From NCBI RefSeq assembly GCF_023022965.1, contig NZ_CP095462.1, positions 930,001-994,000 of the forward strand: DNA of 64,000 bases. The letters run 5' to 3'. The notes under the pieces were generated by a model that saw only the letters and a program-made list of their open reading frames with translations, searched no databases and had not been told where the DNA came from. Numbering within the stretch: the stretch's first letter is position 1; the number at the start of each line of letters is the position of its first letter. This document shows positions 46,578-56,876 of the stretch, piece after piece. Source of the stretch: Ectobacillus sp. JY-23. Its GTDB lineage: Bacteria > Bacillota > Bacilli > Bacillales > Bacillaceae_G. Position numbers and translations under genes: made by a program.

Positions 46578-48311
46578 CATTTCTTGCGGAAGACAAATTG
46601 TAAATGTCGTACCAATATTTTCTTGGCTTGTTACAGAAATTTGTCCCCCATGGACTTCTACAATATTCTTAGCGATAGCGAGTCCTAAGCCGGTTCCCCC
46701 TGCTTTATCTCGTGTTCTCGCTTTATCTCCCTTATAAAATCTTTCAAAAACGAATGGAATGTCTTCAACTGGAATGCCAATACCAGAATCCTTAACTTCA
46801 AAGCAAATGCAGGTTTCCCTATCTTGAATCAATAGTTCAACAGTCCCTAAAGCTGCTGTATGTCGAACTGCGTTATCAATTAAATTAGTGAACACCTGCT
46901 CCATACGATCCGGATCAAATGTATATATGTTATGTTTTGTTAACACACGCGCTTTTAAGTGCACTTCTTTTTCCCTAGCAATTCCTTGGAATTTACGAAT
47001 AATTTTATCAACAAAAGGACCGATCTCTGTTTGTTCCAGATGCAGTTCAACGTGACCACTTTCCATACGAGCAAGATCTAACAGTTCATTTACCAGCCGC
47101 CCTAAACGAAGCGATTCATCGTAAATAATACGAACAAATTCATCAACCTCTTCTTTGGTTGTTACAACATTATCAAGAATTGCTTCGCTGTAGCCTTGTA
47201 ACATTACCATAGGTGTGCGCAATTCATGAGAGACATTTGCTATAAAATCCTTGCGCATTTTCTCCAAGCGCCTTTCTTCTGTCATATCACGCAATACAGC
47301 CACAGCACCGCGAATGCGTGTTTGATTATACAAAGGTGTCATAAGAACAACATAATTACTGCTTGTAACATTAATTTCTATTACTTGTTGTTGTTCACTT
47401 TGCACCACTTGTTGAAACAAATCAATTAATTCTGGCGGCAAATTGGTTTCTGAAGGAGCCATTTGCAAAAATTTTTCCGCAGGGGGATTCACCACCACTA
47501 CCTCTCCTTCTTGATTCAAGGTAATAACACCATCAGCCATGCTACTTAATACACTGGCAAGTTGTTCCTTCTCCTGCTGCAGTGCGTTGATATGAAATTT
47601 AAGTTGCTTTCCCATCTTATTAAAAGCAAGTGCCAACTCCCCAATTTCATCATTTGACACTGCAGTTGCTTTTGTATCAAACTTCCCTCTTGCAACTTCA
47701 AAGGCAACTTCTCGCATTTTTCTAAGGGGCGCTGTAATACGTGTAGACAAGAAAAAAGCAAAGAACGTCGTTAAAATAATTGCGATTCCCGCAGATAGAA
47801 AAATAAAATCAGTTGCTTTATCCATTGCCTGCTTTGGCACTTGGAGTGATTGATACACAAATACAGCCTCGCCAGCCTTCATTGGAACACCTACAATCAT
47901 AATAGAGTTGTTGGCGTTACTTTTATCACTTTGTACCCTTAGCCTCTTTTTGACTGTTTTTTGTTCTGTAAATACATGTTCCAAATCAGAATCTTTCTTT
48001 AAATCCCCTACTGTTAAAGCAACCAGACCTGGCTGTTCAGGAGAATACGAAATATTATTTTGCTTCACAACGGCAACCCGAGAAAGAGGATCAACAAATG
48101 GATAAGCAGCCATTTCAACCGTTTTTTCATCCATTCCATTTTCAATCATCTCGGCAATACGAGTTGCTTGATTAGTAAGCCTTGTTTCACTTAATGTAAC
48201 ATAATAATTCTGAAAAAATTGATGTAATAAAATAGCAACAAATCCAAGTACAAACGAAACCAATAATAAGATCGTAATCCAGAGCTTACCTACTACACTT
48301 CTCCAAATCAT
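46575..48311 (-). CDS. resE: redox-sensing histidine kinase ResE
   Basis: A 578-residue membrane kinase. Helix 1 (about 10-30), an outer loop of about 130 residues, helix 2 (about 168-188), HAMP (TRITAPLRKMREVAFE), a PAS domain (about 245-345), the phosphoacceptor region with VSHELRTPM, then HATPase motifs N (NLIDNAVRHT), G1 (DSGIGIP) and G2 (GGTGLGLAI). It responds to oxygen and nitric oxide limitation in B. subtilis and phosphorylates ResD. Its start ATG overlaps the resD stop; a TTG three bases earlier is less likely. Confidence 0.95.
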   Translation of the reverse strand: MIWRSVVGKLWITILLLVSFVLGFVAILLHQFFQNYYVTLSETRLTNQATRIAEMIENGMDEKTVEMAAYPFVDPLSRVAVVKQNNISYSPEQPGLVALTVGDLKKDSDLEHVFTEQKTVKKRLRVQSDKSNANNSIMIVGVPMKAGEAVFVYQSLQVPKQAMDKATDFIFLSAGIAIILTTFFAFFLSTRITAPLRKMREVAFEVARGKFDTKATAVSNDEIGELALAFNKMGKQLKFHINALQQEKEQLASVLSSMADGVITLNQEGEVVVVNPPAEKFLQMAPSETNLPPELIDLFQQVVQSEQQQVIEINVTSSNYVVLMTPLYNQTRIRGAVAVLRDMTEERRLEKMRKDFIANVSHELRTPMVMLQGYSEAILDNVVTTKEEVDEFVRIIYDESLRLGRLVNELLDLARMESGHVELHLEQTEIGPFVDKIIRKFQGIAREKEVHLKARVLTKHNIYTFDPDRMEQVFTNLIDNAVRHTAALGTVELLIQDRETCICFEVKDSGIGIPVEDIPFVFERFYKGDKARTRDKAGGTGLGLAIAKNIVEVHGGQISVTSQENIGTTFTICLPQEM

Positions 48312-49024
48312 CAATCGTTGACTACCTCAAACTTGTAACCTACGCCCCACACAGTTACAATCATTTTTGCAGCATTCGAAGATTGCTTATTCAGCTTTTC
48401 CCGCAGTCTTTTTACATGTGTATCCACTGTACGAAGATCGCCAAAAAATTCGTACTGCCACACCTCTTTTAACAGTTGTTCGCGGTCAAATACTTTATCT
48501 GGCGCTTTTGCTAAAAATAAGAGCAACTCGTATTCCTTTGGGGTTAAGTGCACTTCTTTATCATCTGCCATAACACGATGCGCATCATTATCAATTGTTA
48601 AATGTGGAAACACCAGTAAATCCTTTGTTGCTGTTTCTGTTGTGAAGAAAGCCGCAGGTGCGGCACGACGAAGCAACGCTTTTACACGTAACACCACTTC
48701 ACGCGGACTAAATGGCTTTACAATATAGTCATCCGTGCCCACTTCAAATCCTTGTACACGATTTACTTCTTCTCCCTTGGCAGTCAGCATAATAATTGGA
48801 GTTGCCTTCTGTTCACGAATCTCTTTACATGCTTCAATGCCGTCTTTATCCGGCATCATAATATCTAATATAATTAAATCATAATCATATTGCAGCGCTT
48901 TTAGCACAGCTGTTTCGCCATTATCCGCTTCATCAATCACATAATTCTCTCGCTCTAAATACATCTTTAGCAGTCTTCTAATTCTTTCTTCATCGTCCAC
49001 AATTAAAATTTTTGTTTCCTGCAT
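48311..49024 (-). CDS. resD: response regulator ResD
   Basis: A 237-residue OmpR-family regulator. The receiver domain has DDEER near the N-terminus, phospho-Asp in DIMMPDKDG, and Lys in VKPFSPRE; the winged helix has HLTPKEYELLLFLA and TVDTHVKRLREKL. In B. subtilis it activates resABC, ctaA, fnr, nas and qcr-linked respiration genes. It is separated from resC by a terminator and its own upstream region, so resDE also has its own promoter. Confidence 0.96.
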   Translation of the reverse strand: MQETKILIVDDEERIRRLLKMYLERENYVIDEADNGETAVLKALQYDYDLIILDIMMPDKDGIEACKEIREQKATPIIMLTAKGEEVNRVQGFEVGTDDYIVKPFSPREVVLRVKALLRRAAPAAFFTTETATKDLLVFPHLTIDNDAHRVMADDKEVHLTPKEYELLLFLAKAPDKVFDREQLLKEVWQYEFFGDLRTVDTHVKRLREKLNKQSSNAAKMIVTVWGVGYKFEVVND

Positions 49025-49193
49025 AGTCTCCTACTTTCCTCATAACAAACATTGTACATTGCTTGCATGAAATGTATTGAAAATATAGTATGTACTGATT
49101 AAAAGTAAATGCTATTATTACTATGACAATATTTTATAAAAATTAGAACACCCTTGTCATGCTTTTTATAAAATTGAAGAAAATTTGACAAAT

Positions 49194-49224
49194 TTTAAAG
49201 GAGATGACAAAGTCATCTCCTTAT
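49194..49224 (-). terminator. terminator of resABC
   Basis: AAGGAGATGAC / GTCATCTCCTT perfect stem with 3-base loop, overlapping the resC stop. Confidence 0.9.
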
Positions 49225-50378
49225 GCGTAAGAATGTAGTCCTGCAATAATTAAGTTAACGGCAACCAAATTGAACATGATAATGGCGAATCCCACAACTG
49301 CCAGCCAAGCGGATTTTTCACCTTGCCATCCTTTTGATAAACGAAGGTGAAGGAACGCTGCATAAAATAGCCATGTAATCAGCGCCCATACTTCCTTCGG
49401 ATCCCAACCCCAAAAGCGCGTCCAGGCCACTTGTGCCCAAATCATGGCAAAGATTAGCGCACCGAGCGTAAATACCGGAAAACCGATTGCAACAGAACGG
49501 TAGCCAATTTCATCAAGTAAATCGTCATTCACTTTACGAACAAACGGCTGCAATGCTGCTCCGAGTCGCTTGCGAAGCACCAAACGCAGCAATGCATATA
49601 TAACTGTACCAAATAGGAAAGCCCATATCACTGTATTGAGCTTTTTAGCATTGACGATTGGTGGCATTTCAAGCGGTGAAGCAAGCTTGTCCTCCGTTAA
49701 TAGCTTTCCTTCGTGTGGTGTTACAAGTGCTGGCAGTGTATACACCATCTCTTTCACTTGCTTTTCTTTGTTTACCCACTCAAACTTTGCTTCATAGTTC
49801 ATTGCTGAAAATGTAACAGATGCAGTGACAAACCCTAACGTTACCACTAAGCTGTATAAAATACTTTCGAGCCAAAATGTACGTTTGCTTCGTACATTTT
49901 GATTTACATTTTTAACAAGATAGATAAGCCCTGCCACAAAGCTAATTGCTAAAATCGCTTCTCCGGCAGCTGCAGTTGTAACATGGATATAGAGCCAGCT
50001 ACTTTTCAATGCCGGGATAAGAGGTGTAATCTCGCGCGGAAACATACTTGCATACGCAATGACTAAAATGGCGACTGGTAAGGCAAACAAACCAAGCACA
50101 CTTGTGCGATACATAAAATAAATAATAATGAAGGAAAATACCAACATCATACCGAAAAACGTAGTAAATTCAAACAAGTTGCTCACAGGCGCATGTTTAG
50201 CTGCAATCCATCTCGTCACAAAATACACTAGTTGTGATAAAAAGCCGAGAATGGTAATTCCAATACCGATGTTTGCCCATCTATGACCTTTTTCACGAAT
50301 CGCTCCCCCAAAGAATAAGGTAGCAATTAAATATAGAACAAAAGCTACAAACAAAAAGTTACTGCTGATTTGTGCCAT
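49221..50378 (-). CDS. resC: cytochrome c maturation protein ResC (CcsA/CcsB family)
   Basis: About 385 residues with eight or nine membrane helices. The haem-handling WWD motif is here as [14 protein letters not shown], near residue 325, and conserved histidines lie in [10 protein letters not shown] and LHLRLSKG. It carries haem to the outer face, with ResB, for attachment to apocytochrome c. The ATG at 50378 is preferred; GTG at 50381 is possible. Follows resB by 12 bases. Confidence 0.95.
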   Translation of the reverse strand: MAQISSNFLFVAFVLYLIATLFFGGAIREKGHRWANIGIGITILGFLSQLVYFVTRWIAAKHAPVSNLFEFTTFFGMMLVFSFIIIYFMYRTSVLGLFALPVAILVIAYASMFPREITPLIPALKSSWLYIHVTTAAAGEAILAISFVAGLIYLVKNVNQNVRSKRTFWLESILYSLVVTLGFVTASVTFSAMNYEAKFEWVNKEKQVKEMVYTLPALVTPHEGKLLTEDKLASPLEMPPIVNAKKLNTVIWAFLFGTVIYALLRLVLRKRLGAALQPFVRKVNDDLLDEIGYRSVAIGFPVFTLGALIFAMIWAQVAWTRFWGWDPKEVWALITWLFYAAFLHLRLSKGWQGEKSAWLAVVGFAIIMFNLVAVNLIIAGLHSYA

Positions 50379-50392
50379 CACATTTTACACCC

Positions 50393-52006
50393 CTACTTGT
50401 TTTTCTCCATTACCTTGTCTTGCGGCACTGTGATAGCTGTTCCTTCTAACACCTTGCCAATCTCATTTCGAAAGCCATACCAATTTTTGTTCGTATGCCC
50501 TGCGATCCACCACTGTCCATTAATTTTCTGTAGCCAAATGCGGCGATGGTTCCAATACATCCCTTGCATAACACCAATCATAAAAATGGCACCGCCAATA
50601 CCCAAAATCCAAAGCGTTAGATCTTTACGGACCGTCAACGCTGTCGCGTTTCTCGTCTCAATACCTGCAAACGCCATTTTATAACGGTTATTCCCTTCCG
50701 CTTCAATATTCTGACGAATGGCCACAAAACTTACTTCCCCACTTGGTGTATCTGGTGTATACATCTTAAATACAAATGCTGGATTATTCGGCAATTTTGT
50801 TCGTGTACTTGGTTTACCTTGCTCATCAAAGTAAAAATCAGGAAAATAATCTAGTAATTCTACAGATTTCCCTTCCCCCAAATCATATTTTACTTGTGGG
50901 TTGGCTAAATCTACTGTGATAGGACCCCACTTTGTTCCGGTTTCTTTTTGCTCGAGATGAAGCAGCATCTTACTTAGTTCGTTTTCCTTGTAGTCTACTT
51001 GATATAAGGCATAGTTATCTATTTTAAGAGGCTCGTTTACGCGTATTTTATGCGTTTTAACTTTCTCAAGCTTTGGTTTTTGCCCCGCAATTGTTTCTCC
51101 CTTTACCTTATATAAAACAGCATTTGTTTGATAGTTTTTAGGAATCATATTATTACCAACACGATTAATTGCTTCATCATATACAGCATCTTCTTGCTTA
51201 CTATCATACAATTCCTTAATAAATTTTTCATTCTTAATGTAGTACTGTCCATTCGTACCCGGAATTTCCTTTGTCTCACCTTCTCGAAGCCAAAGCACTT
51301 CATCCACATACATCCCTGGCACAAAGCGAAGCATGGCACCAAATAAGAAAATAATAAGTCCAGTATGGTTTACGTAGGGACCCCAACGAGAAAATCGTCC
51401 TTTTTCCGCTAAAACATTCTCGTCCTCTACTCTAATCGTATATTTTCGCTTTTGCAGTTTCTCTTTCACACTCTCAATCTCTTGTTCTGTCGCTTTTGTG
51501 ACGCCAAAAATGCGTTGACGTTTTAAAAAACTCTCATGACGTGTTACACCTTGTTTTTTGAGTGCTTTGTAGAGCGGAATACCGCGATCCAAGCTGGCGA
51601 TTACAATTGAAATTCCAATACAAGCAACCAAGACCATATACCACCAAGAGCTATACAAATCATTAAAGCCCAACTGATAATAAAGAGCACCAAGTATACC
51701 ATATTGTTCTTCGTAATATTGCTCTGGTGTTACACCAGGCGGTAAATACATCTCTTGCGGAAATACTGTACCGAGAGCCGATGCAATCAGTGTAATAACA
51801 ATTAGCCAAACACCGACTTTAACAGACGAAAAAAATACCCATACTTTATCAATAATTGTTTTTTTATTGGTAATGGAACGACGTGCACTCCCCTCATAAC
51901 GCATATCCAATAATCCTTGTTCTTGCACAAACGCTTTACCACAGCTTTCACAAAATACGGAACCTGCAGGGCTTGTATGTCCGCATTCGCATTTGACGTA
52001 TTTCAT
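50393..52006 (-). CDS. resB: cytochrome c biogenesis protein ResB
   Basis: A 537-residue ResB/Ccs1 family protein. Its N-terminus carries a zinc-ribbon-like cluster (CECGH then CESCGKAF) on the cytoplasmic side. Helices lie at about 60-80, 115-135, 215-232 and 485-503. A large outer loop (about 240-480) lies before the last helix. With ResC it forms the system II haem lyase. Downstream of resA by 11 bases. Confidence 0.94.
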   Translation of the reverse strand: MKYVKCECGHTSPAGSVFCESCGKAFVQEQGLLDMRYEGSARRSITNKKTIIDKVWVFFSSVKVGVWLIVITLIASALGTVFPQEMYLPPGVTPEQYYEEQYGILGALYYQLGFNDLYSSWWYMVLVACIGISIVIASLDRGIPLYKALKKQGVTRHESFLKRQRIFGVTKATEQEIESVKEKLQKRKYTIRVEDENVLAEKGRFSRWGPYVNHTGLIIFLFGAMLRFVPGMYVDEVLWLREGETKEIPGTNGQYYIKNEKFIKELYDSKQEDAVYDEAINRVGNNMIPKNYQTNAVLYKVKGETIAGQKPKLEKVKTHKIRVNEPLKIDNYALYQVDYKENELSKMLLHLEQKETGTKWGPITVDLANPQVKYDLGEGKSVELLDYFPDFYFDEQGKPSTRTKLPNNPAFVFKMYTPDTPSGEVSFVAIRQNIEAEGNNRYKMAFAGIETRNATALTVRKDLTLWILGIGGAIFMIGVMQGMYWNHRRIWLQKINGQWWIAGHTNKNWYGFRNEIGKVLEGTAITVPQDKVMEKNK

Positions 52007-52017
52007 TCCCCCACCCC

Positions 52018-52539
52018 TTACGGCATAATTTCTTTTAGATGCTCCTCAAGCTGCTCTTTGGTTTGTGTACCTGTAATTCTACGAATCACCTTGCCGTCTT
52101 TATCTATCAAAAATGAAGTAGGCAACGGGCCCACCCCGTATGTGTTTAAAACTTCCGTTCCCTTATCAATAGCAACCGTAAACTGCAAATTATAGCGTTC
52201 AACAAAATTCTTAACAGCAATTTCCGTTTCGTCAGCATTCAGCGCAATGATTTCAATCCCTTTTTCTCGGTACACATCCTGCAGCTCATTCATGTAAGGC
52301 ATTTCTTTTTCACATGGCTTACACCACGTTCCCCAGAAATTTAGAAATATGCCTTTTCCTTGTAATTCTGACAATTGCACTGTATTTCCTTGCAAATCTG
52401 TCACCACAAAATCTGGTGCAATTTTCCCAACTTGCACCTTCTCTTTGTCGGCAAAAAAGTTTTGATACAGCGTAAACCCTAAAGCTCCTACTAAAGTAAA
52501 CAGAATGATAGTACGAAATAACAGTCTGTTCTTTTTCAT
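52018..52539 (-). CDS. resA: thiol-disulfide oxidoreductase ResA
   Basis: A 173-residue membrane-anchored thioredoxin-fold protein. An N-terminal anchor (7-26) is followed by a TlpA/ResA domain with active site WCKPC. B. subtilis ResA has CEPC; the middle residue differs here. A conserved Glu in LNADETEI sits where the family uses one for catalysis. It reduces the CxxCH thiols of apocytochromes, such as QcrC, before haem is added. ATG 52539 has GGGGGA upstream. First gene of resABC, 10 bases from rluB. Confidence 0.95.
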   Translation of the reverse strand: MKKNRLLFRTIILFTLVGALGFTLYQNFFADKEKVQVGKIAPDFVVTDLQGNTVQLSELQGKGIFLNFWGTWCKPCEKEMPYMNELQDVYREKGIEIIALNADETEIAVKNFVERYNLQFTVAIDKGTEVLNTYGVGPLPTSFLIDKDGKVIRRITGTQTKEQLEEHLKEIMP

Positions 52540-52549
52540 GCTTGTCCCC

Positions 52550-53275
52550 CTATTTTGTCGCAGATGCAAATGCGCGAAGCTGTTTTACCTCATGCGGGGT
52601 AAGCGCTCTGCCATCACCAGGGCGCAATGCGCCAAGTCCTAAAAAGGCATAGCGCTCACGTTTTAACTTGGTAACCTTACAGCCTACCGCTTCAAACATT
52701 CTACGAACTTGTCTATTTCTACCTTCATGAATGGTAATCTCTACAAGTGCAGTTTCTTTTTTACGATCACTGCCAAGTACTTTAACCTTTGCCGGCGCAG
52801 TTTTACCGTCCTCAAGCATTATCCCCCTCTGTAATTTACGAACCTTTTCATTGTCCATAATGCCTTTTACTTTAGCAATATACACTTTTTCAATCTCATT
52901 GCGAGGGTGCATCAACAAGTTTGCAAACTCTCCATCATTTGTTAGCAATAACAAACCTGATGTATCATAATCAAGACGACCGATTGGGAAAATGCGCTCC
53001 TTTACCATAGGAAAAAAATCGGTAACCGCTTTGCGGCCTTTTTCATCTTTCACACTAGAAATGACCCCAGTCGGCTTATACAGCATAAAATAGACGGGTT
53101 CTTCTTTTTCAATTTGAATGCCCTCTACCTCGATGCGGTCATTACGAGTTACTTTTGTTCCGAGTTCTTTGACTACTTTACCATTCACTTTTACACTGCC
53201 CTGTTGAATTAATTCTTCCGCTTTTCTTCTTGATGCAATCCCCGCTTGGGCAATCACCTTTTGTAATCTTTCCAT
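52550..53275 (-). CDS. rluB: ribosomal large-subunit pseudouridine synthase B
   Basis: A 241-residue RluB/RsuA-type enzyme. The S4 domain (residues 1-60; [20 protein letters not shown]) precedes the catalytic domain whose Asp is in [16 protein letters not shown]. The C-terminal RNRQVRRMF motif is intact. It modifies a helix 80-92 region uridine of 23S rRNA. GAGGTGA precedes the ATG. The ypuL-res order is that of B. subtilis, and rluB may be the first gene of the unit. Confidence 0.95.
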   Translation of the reverse strand: MERLQKVIAQAGIASRRKAEELIQQGSVKVNGKVVKELGTKVTRNDRIEVEGIQIEKEEPVYFMLYKPTGVISSVKDEKGRKAVTDFFPMVKERIFPIGRLDYDTSGLLLLTNDGEFANLLMHPRNEIEKVYIAKVKGIMDNEKVRKLQRGIMLEDGKTAPAKVKVLGSDRKKETALVEITIHEGRNRQVRRMFEAVGCKVTKLKRERYAFLGLGALRPGDGRALTPHEVKQLRAFASATK

Positions 53276-53463
53276 TCCGATTCTTCACCTCAAATTTATC
53301 TTACTCACATAAGAAAGCGAATACAAGCAGACACTTTCTTATCGCGCGTATTTTCGCAACATTTCGTTAACATTTTGTTCACTTTTTCGACATAAATACT
53401 ATGTATGAACACACTACATGAAATACGATGCTACTATTTCATTATTATACTAAAATTTTGATC

Positions 53464-53497
53464 AAAAAGAAAATAACCATCGCATAGATGGTTATCT
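53464..53497 (-). terminator. terminator of dacB-spmA-spmB
   Basis: ATAACCATC / GATGGTTAT stem with a T-rich tail, overlapping the spmB stop. Confidence 0.85.
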
Positions 53498-54022
53498 GAA
53501 CATAAGAGTCACAAATACAATTGAACAAACAATACCGATAAAGTCTGCAAACAGTCCAACCTTAAGTGCATCGCCCATTTTACGAATACCTACTGCACCA
53601 AAATAGACGGTCAATACATAAAAGGTTGTATCTGTACTTCCTTGCATGACAGCTGCTAGCTTCCCGATAAACGAATCAGCCCCGTAAGTTGCAATCAAAT
53701 CTGTTGTGATACTAAGACCCGCTGATCCTGAGATAGGACGAATTAGCGCCAAGGGAACAATTTCTGCAGGTACACCGATAGCATCAAGCACTGGCTTCAT
53801 CAAGCCTACAAACGCATTCAATGCTCCAGAGGCACGAAAAATAGCAATAGATACTAGCATCCCTACCATAAATGGCAAAATAGAAACAGCGATTTGAATG
53901 CCTTCTTTGCCCCCTTCCACAAACGTTTCGTAAGTGGGAACACGCTTCCATGTGCCGTATAACAAAATAAATGCAATCATACACGGTATAAGCCAAAGTG
54001 AAATGGTGTTTACGATACTCAT
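53492..54022 (-). CDS. spmB: spore maturation protein SpmB
   Basis: A 176-residue membrane protein with a nucleoside-recognition (Gate) domain, with five helices. Motifs such as GSAGLSITTDLIATYGADS and STDTTFYVLTVYFGAVG are the family's. SpmA and SpmB are needed for spore core dehydration in B. subtilis. It overlaps spmA by four bases (ATGA type). Sigma-E control is expected from the family. Confidence 0.94.
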   Translation of the reverse strand: MSIVNTISLWLIPCMIAFILLYGTWKRVPTYETFVEGGKEGIQIAVSILPFMVGMLVSIAIFRASGALNAFVGLMKPVLDAIGVPAEIVPLALIRPISGSAGLSITTDLIATYGADSFIGKLAAVMQGSTDTTFYVLTVYFGAVGIRKMGDALKVGLFADFIGIVCSIVFVTLMFR

Positions 54023-54618
54023 TTTTTCCCCCTCCCACTTTTTATTCGTTTGTTGTAAAAGTAACGGTCAATCCAAATAGCTCCCATCATTGACAATAAC
54101 TGTGCGATAAATGTAACCCCAACAATATCTGTTGGATTTGCAGAATTATATGTCATACGAATAGAAATCACCGTTGCTGGAATCAATGTGATGGCTGATG
54201 TGTTTAATGCCAGAAATGTAATCATGGAGCGGCTTGCTTCATCCTTTCCGCCATTCAACTCTTTTAACCTCTCCATCGCTTTAATCCCAAGCGGTGTAGC
54301 GGCATTACCAAGCCCAAACAAGTTTGCCATCATATTCGACAAGATAAACCCCATTGCTGGATGATCTTTCGGAACATCCGGAAACAGCTTTTTGACAAGC
54401 GGCATAAAAATCGTGACAAGCTTTTTTAAAAGACCAGCTTCTTCAGCAATCTTCATGAGCCCCAGCCAGAAAATTAATACACTGACCAAACCGATACAAA
54501 TAGTGACTCCACTTTTTGCTCCTTCAAATACTGCTTTATTGACGGCTTCCATCGTTCCATTTATCATCGCATATACAACACCGATAATGGTCATTGCAAC
54601 CCACACTAAATTAACCAT
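54019..54618 (-). CDS. spmA: spore maturation protein SpmA
   Basis: About 199 residues, a Gate-domain membrane protein paired with SpmB. Family stretches include MIVFNALP-like MAGFILSNMMANLFGLGNAATPLGIKAM and TFLALNTSAITLIPATVI. ATG 54618 overlaps the dacB stop and has AGGTG nine bases upstream; GTG at 54630 in the same frame is less likely. Part of dacB-spmA-spmB. Confidence 0.94.
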   Translation of the reverse strand: MVNLVWVAMTIIGVVYAMINGTMEAVNKAVFEGAKSGVTICIGLVSVLIFWLGLMKIAEEAGLLKKLVTIFMPLVKKLFPDVPKDHPAMGFILSNMMANLFGLGNAATPLGIKAMERLKELNGGKDEASRSMITFLALNTSAITLIPATVISIRMTYNSANPTDIVGVTFIAQLLSMMGAIWIDRYFYNKRIKSGRGKK

Positions 54619-55726
54619 CGTATTTGACACCTAGCATTGATGAAAACACTTCTTTAAAATCACTCCACAGTAGGCCCGTTGTTTGAAGCTGTTTCTTCTT
54701 GCTGTAAAAAACATTGCGCTGTCCAGCCACTTTACCATTAAATCTTAATATCGCTTTTCCAACAATTTCACCATCCTTTGGCTTTGCTTTTTTCACGAGT
54801 TCCACATCTACTTGAACGAGCCTATCTTCTCCCTTAGAAAGCGGATAGGACAAGGGATTCTTAATATAAAGATGGTTTTGATATGCTCCATCCTCCACCC
54901 GTAGCCCCCCTTTGACCAATATGTCTGTTAGCTTGTACTGTTTAAAGCCTTGTTCAAATAAATGCATATGGTCATCCCAATCACTTGAGGCTTGCAATGT
55001 AACAACAATTAAATCTAACCCATTTTTAGAAGCCGTCGTGACGAGTGTACGACCTGCTTTTTTTGTAAATCCAGTTTTCCCCCCTGTAGTGCTCTCATAC
55101 ATAAAGGTTAATAACTTATGTTTATTTTTCCATGGATAATCCCAGGACTCCGATTGATAGCTTTTGGTGCCAAATATCTTCTTGAATGCCGTATTGTTCA
55201 TTGCATAACGTGTGAGCATAGCCATATCATAAGCAGAAGAATAATGCGTACCGTCTCCATCTAAACCGCTGGGATTTGAAAAATGTGTATTTTTCATGCC
55301 AATCTCGGTTGCTTTTTCGTTCATCATATAGACAAATCCTTCCACACTTCCTCCAACATACTCAGCAATCGCATGCGCCGCATCATTGCCCGATCGCAGC
55401 ATAAGACCATATACCAGGTCTTCAAGAACTACCTTATCTCCGGGCTTCAAATAAATAGATGACCCTTCTACACGAACCGCGTTACTGCTGATTGTCACCT
55501 TTTCCTTCATCTTCCCAGATTCCGTTGCCAACAATGCTGTCATAATTTTTGTGATACTGGCAATCTTTTCGGGGTGATGTGCCATTTTTTCATACAGTAC
55601 ACGACCTGAACTTTGTTCAATTAAGACCGCGTTGCGGGCACTTACATTGTCAAACGCAGCATATGTATGTACAGGGAGACATAGCACAATACTAAAAATC
55701 AAACTAAATTTTAAAACAATCTGCAT
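54611..55726 (-). CDS. dacB: sporulation D-alanyl-D-alanine carboxypeptidase DacB (PBP5*)
   Basis: About 371 residues. A signal peptide (1-23, ending TYA) precedes a class C low-mass penicillin-binding domain. Catalytic motifs: Ser57 in SITK, SGN at 112-114, KTG at 217-219. A C-terminal domain ends in an amphipathic helix. It trims cortex peptides in the forespore envelope. ATG 55726 has GGAAG eight bases upstream; GTG at 55735 lies within the site's region. Heads the dacB-spmA-spmB operon. Confidence 0.95.
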   Translation of the reverse strand: MQIVLKFSLIFSIVLCLPVHTYAAFDNVSARNAVLIEQSSGRVLYEKMAHHPEKIASITKIMTALLATESGKMKEKVTISSNAVRVEGSSIYLKPGDKVVLEDLVYGLMLRSGNDAAHAIAEYVGGSVEGFVYMMNEKATEIGMKNTHFSNPSGLDGDGTHYSSAYDMAMLTRYAMNNTAFKKIFGTKSYQSESWDYPWKNKHKLLTFMYESTTGGKTGFTKKAGRTLVTTASKNGLDLIVVTLQASSDWDDHMHLFEQGFKQYKLTDILVKGGLRVEDGAYQNHLYIKNPLSYPLSKGEDRLVQVDVELVKKAKPKDGEIVGKAILRFNGKVAGQRNVFYSKKKQLQTTGLLWSDFKEVFSSMLGVKYDG

Positions 55727-55789
55727 GTGTTTCACTTCCTTTATTTACGCATTTTTTGTACAAGTGTATGCTTGACCTACTTAAATATG

Positions 55790-55815
55790 ATAAAAAAGAC
55801 GCGTGACGCGTCTAG
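55790..55815 (-). terminator. terminator of the superoxide dismutase gene
   Basis: AGACGCG / CGCGTCT stem with TTTTTTA tail on the minus strand, overlapping the stop. Confidence 0.88.
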
Positions 55816-56729
55816 TATGCTTCCCACTCTATTTTTCGTGCTTTTTCAAAACGCTCCTCCACATTGCCCCAATTCACAACATTCCACCAATTATTTACAT
55901 ATTCTTCTTTTCTATTTTGGTACTGTAGGTAATACGCATGTTCCCATACATCTAGCACTAACAGTGGAATCGTATCCCATTGCGTAAACAGCTGATGTAA
56001 TGTGCTTTGTAGAATCTCTAGCCTACCAGATCTCGGCGCCCACACAAGAATAGCCCAACCCGAGCCCTCTACCTTGTTTGCTGCTTCTGTAAAATGTTTT
56101 TTGAATTTGTCAAAGTTACCGAAGTCTGATTCAATTTGCCGAAGGAGCTTTCCGCCAGGTCGTCCTCCGCCACCTCGCTTCATATTCCCCCAAAATATCG
56201 TGTGTAAATAATGACCGGATCCGTGAAATGCAGCTTCTCGTTCCCAGTGTTTTAATAATTCGAAATTGTTGGTATCTCTGGCCATTTGCATCATTTTTTC
56301 AGCCTTATTCAAGCCATCGACATAGCTACGATGGTGTTTATCATGATGTAGTCTCATAATTTCTTTTGCGATATACGGCTCTAATGCATTATAGGCATAC
56401 GGAAGCGGCGGCAGTGTATGTCCTCCTATCGGAACACTCCGCGTATCTTGATGCCTCTCATACATGGCATACTCGTCATAATGTCCTGAGACAAGCACTT
56501 CTTGTAAATGCCCTTGAATATTATCCACATCGTCGCTAATTTGATAAACAAACTCCACATCATAATCAAACTCATTGGCTTTAATGCGATCAAGGAGCAC
56601 CTGTATCCTATATTCAAGCATATGCACATCATATATTTCAGTTGCTCTACTATCTAATACATGTAATACACTTTCGCACCAATGTTCCACTTCATCAAAA
56701 TAATGATTAAATACCTCACGCTGGTTCAT
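55812..56729 (-). CDS. Fe/Mn superoxide dismutase with N-terminal extension
   Basis: A 305-residue protein. Residues about 1-103 form a helical, acidic extension (VFNHYFDEVEHW, IQGHLQEVLV) not found in ordinary SodA. Residues 104-305 form the Fe/Mn SOD fold. Metal ligands: His of RLHHDKH (first), His of GHYLHTIFW, Asp and His of DVWEHAYY. The GGGGGR loop is long. B. cereus SodA2 and B. subtilis SodF have the same extended form. ATG 56729 has GGGAGGTG upstream. The extension's role is not known. Confidence 0.9.
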   Translation of the reverse strand: MNQREVFNHYFDEVEHWCESVLHVLDSRATEIYDVHMLEYRIQVLLDRIKANEFDYDVEFVYQISDDVDNIQGHLQEVLVSGHYDEYAMYERHQDTRSVPIGGHTLPPLPYAYNALEPYIAKEIMRLHHDKHHRSYVDGLNKAEKMMQMARDTNNFELLKHWEREAAFHGSGHYLHTIFWGNMKRGGGGRPGGKLLRQIESDFGNFDKFKKHFTEAANKVEGSGWAILVWAPRSGRLEILQSTLHQLFTQWDTIPLLVLDVWEHAYYLQYQNRKEEYVNNWWNVVNWGNVEERFEKARKIEWEAY

Positions 56730-56840
56730 TAGGCACCTCCCTACTGTATTAAATGTATTCACTCGAGCAAATCACTATAACCTTTTTGCATATTCAATTC
56801 TGAAAACCCAAGAAACCTATTTCATATTCGCTGTACACGT

Positions 56841-56876
56841 AAAAAAGACGCGAGCACTTAGTCTCGCGTCTTTTTA
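56841..56876 (-). terminator. terminator of the GH10-like/amidase gene
   Basis: AAAAGACGCGAG / CTCGCGTCTTTTT stem, overlapping the stop. Confidence 0.92.
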
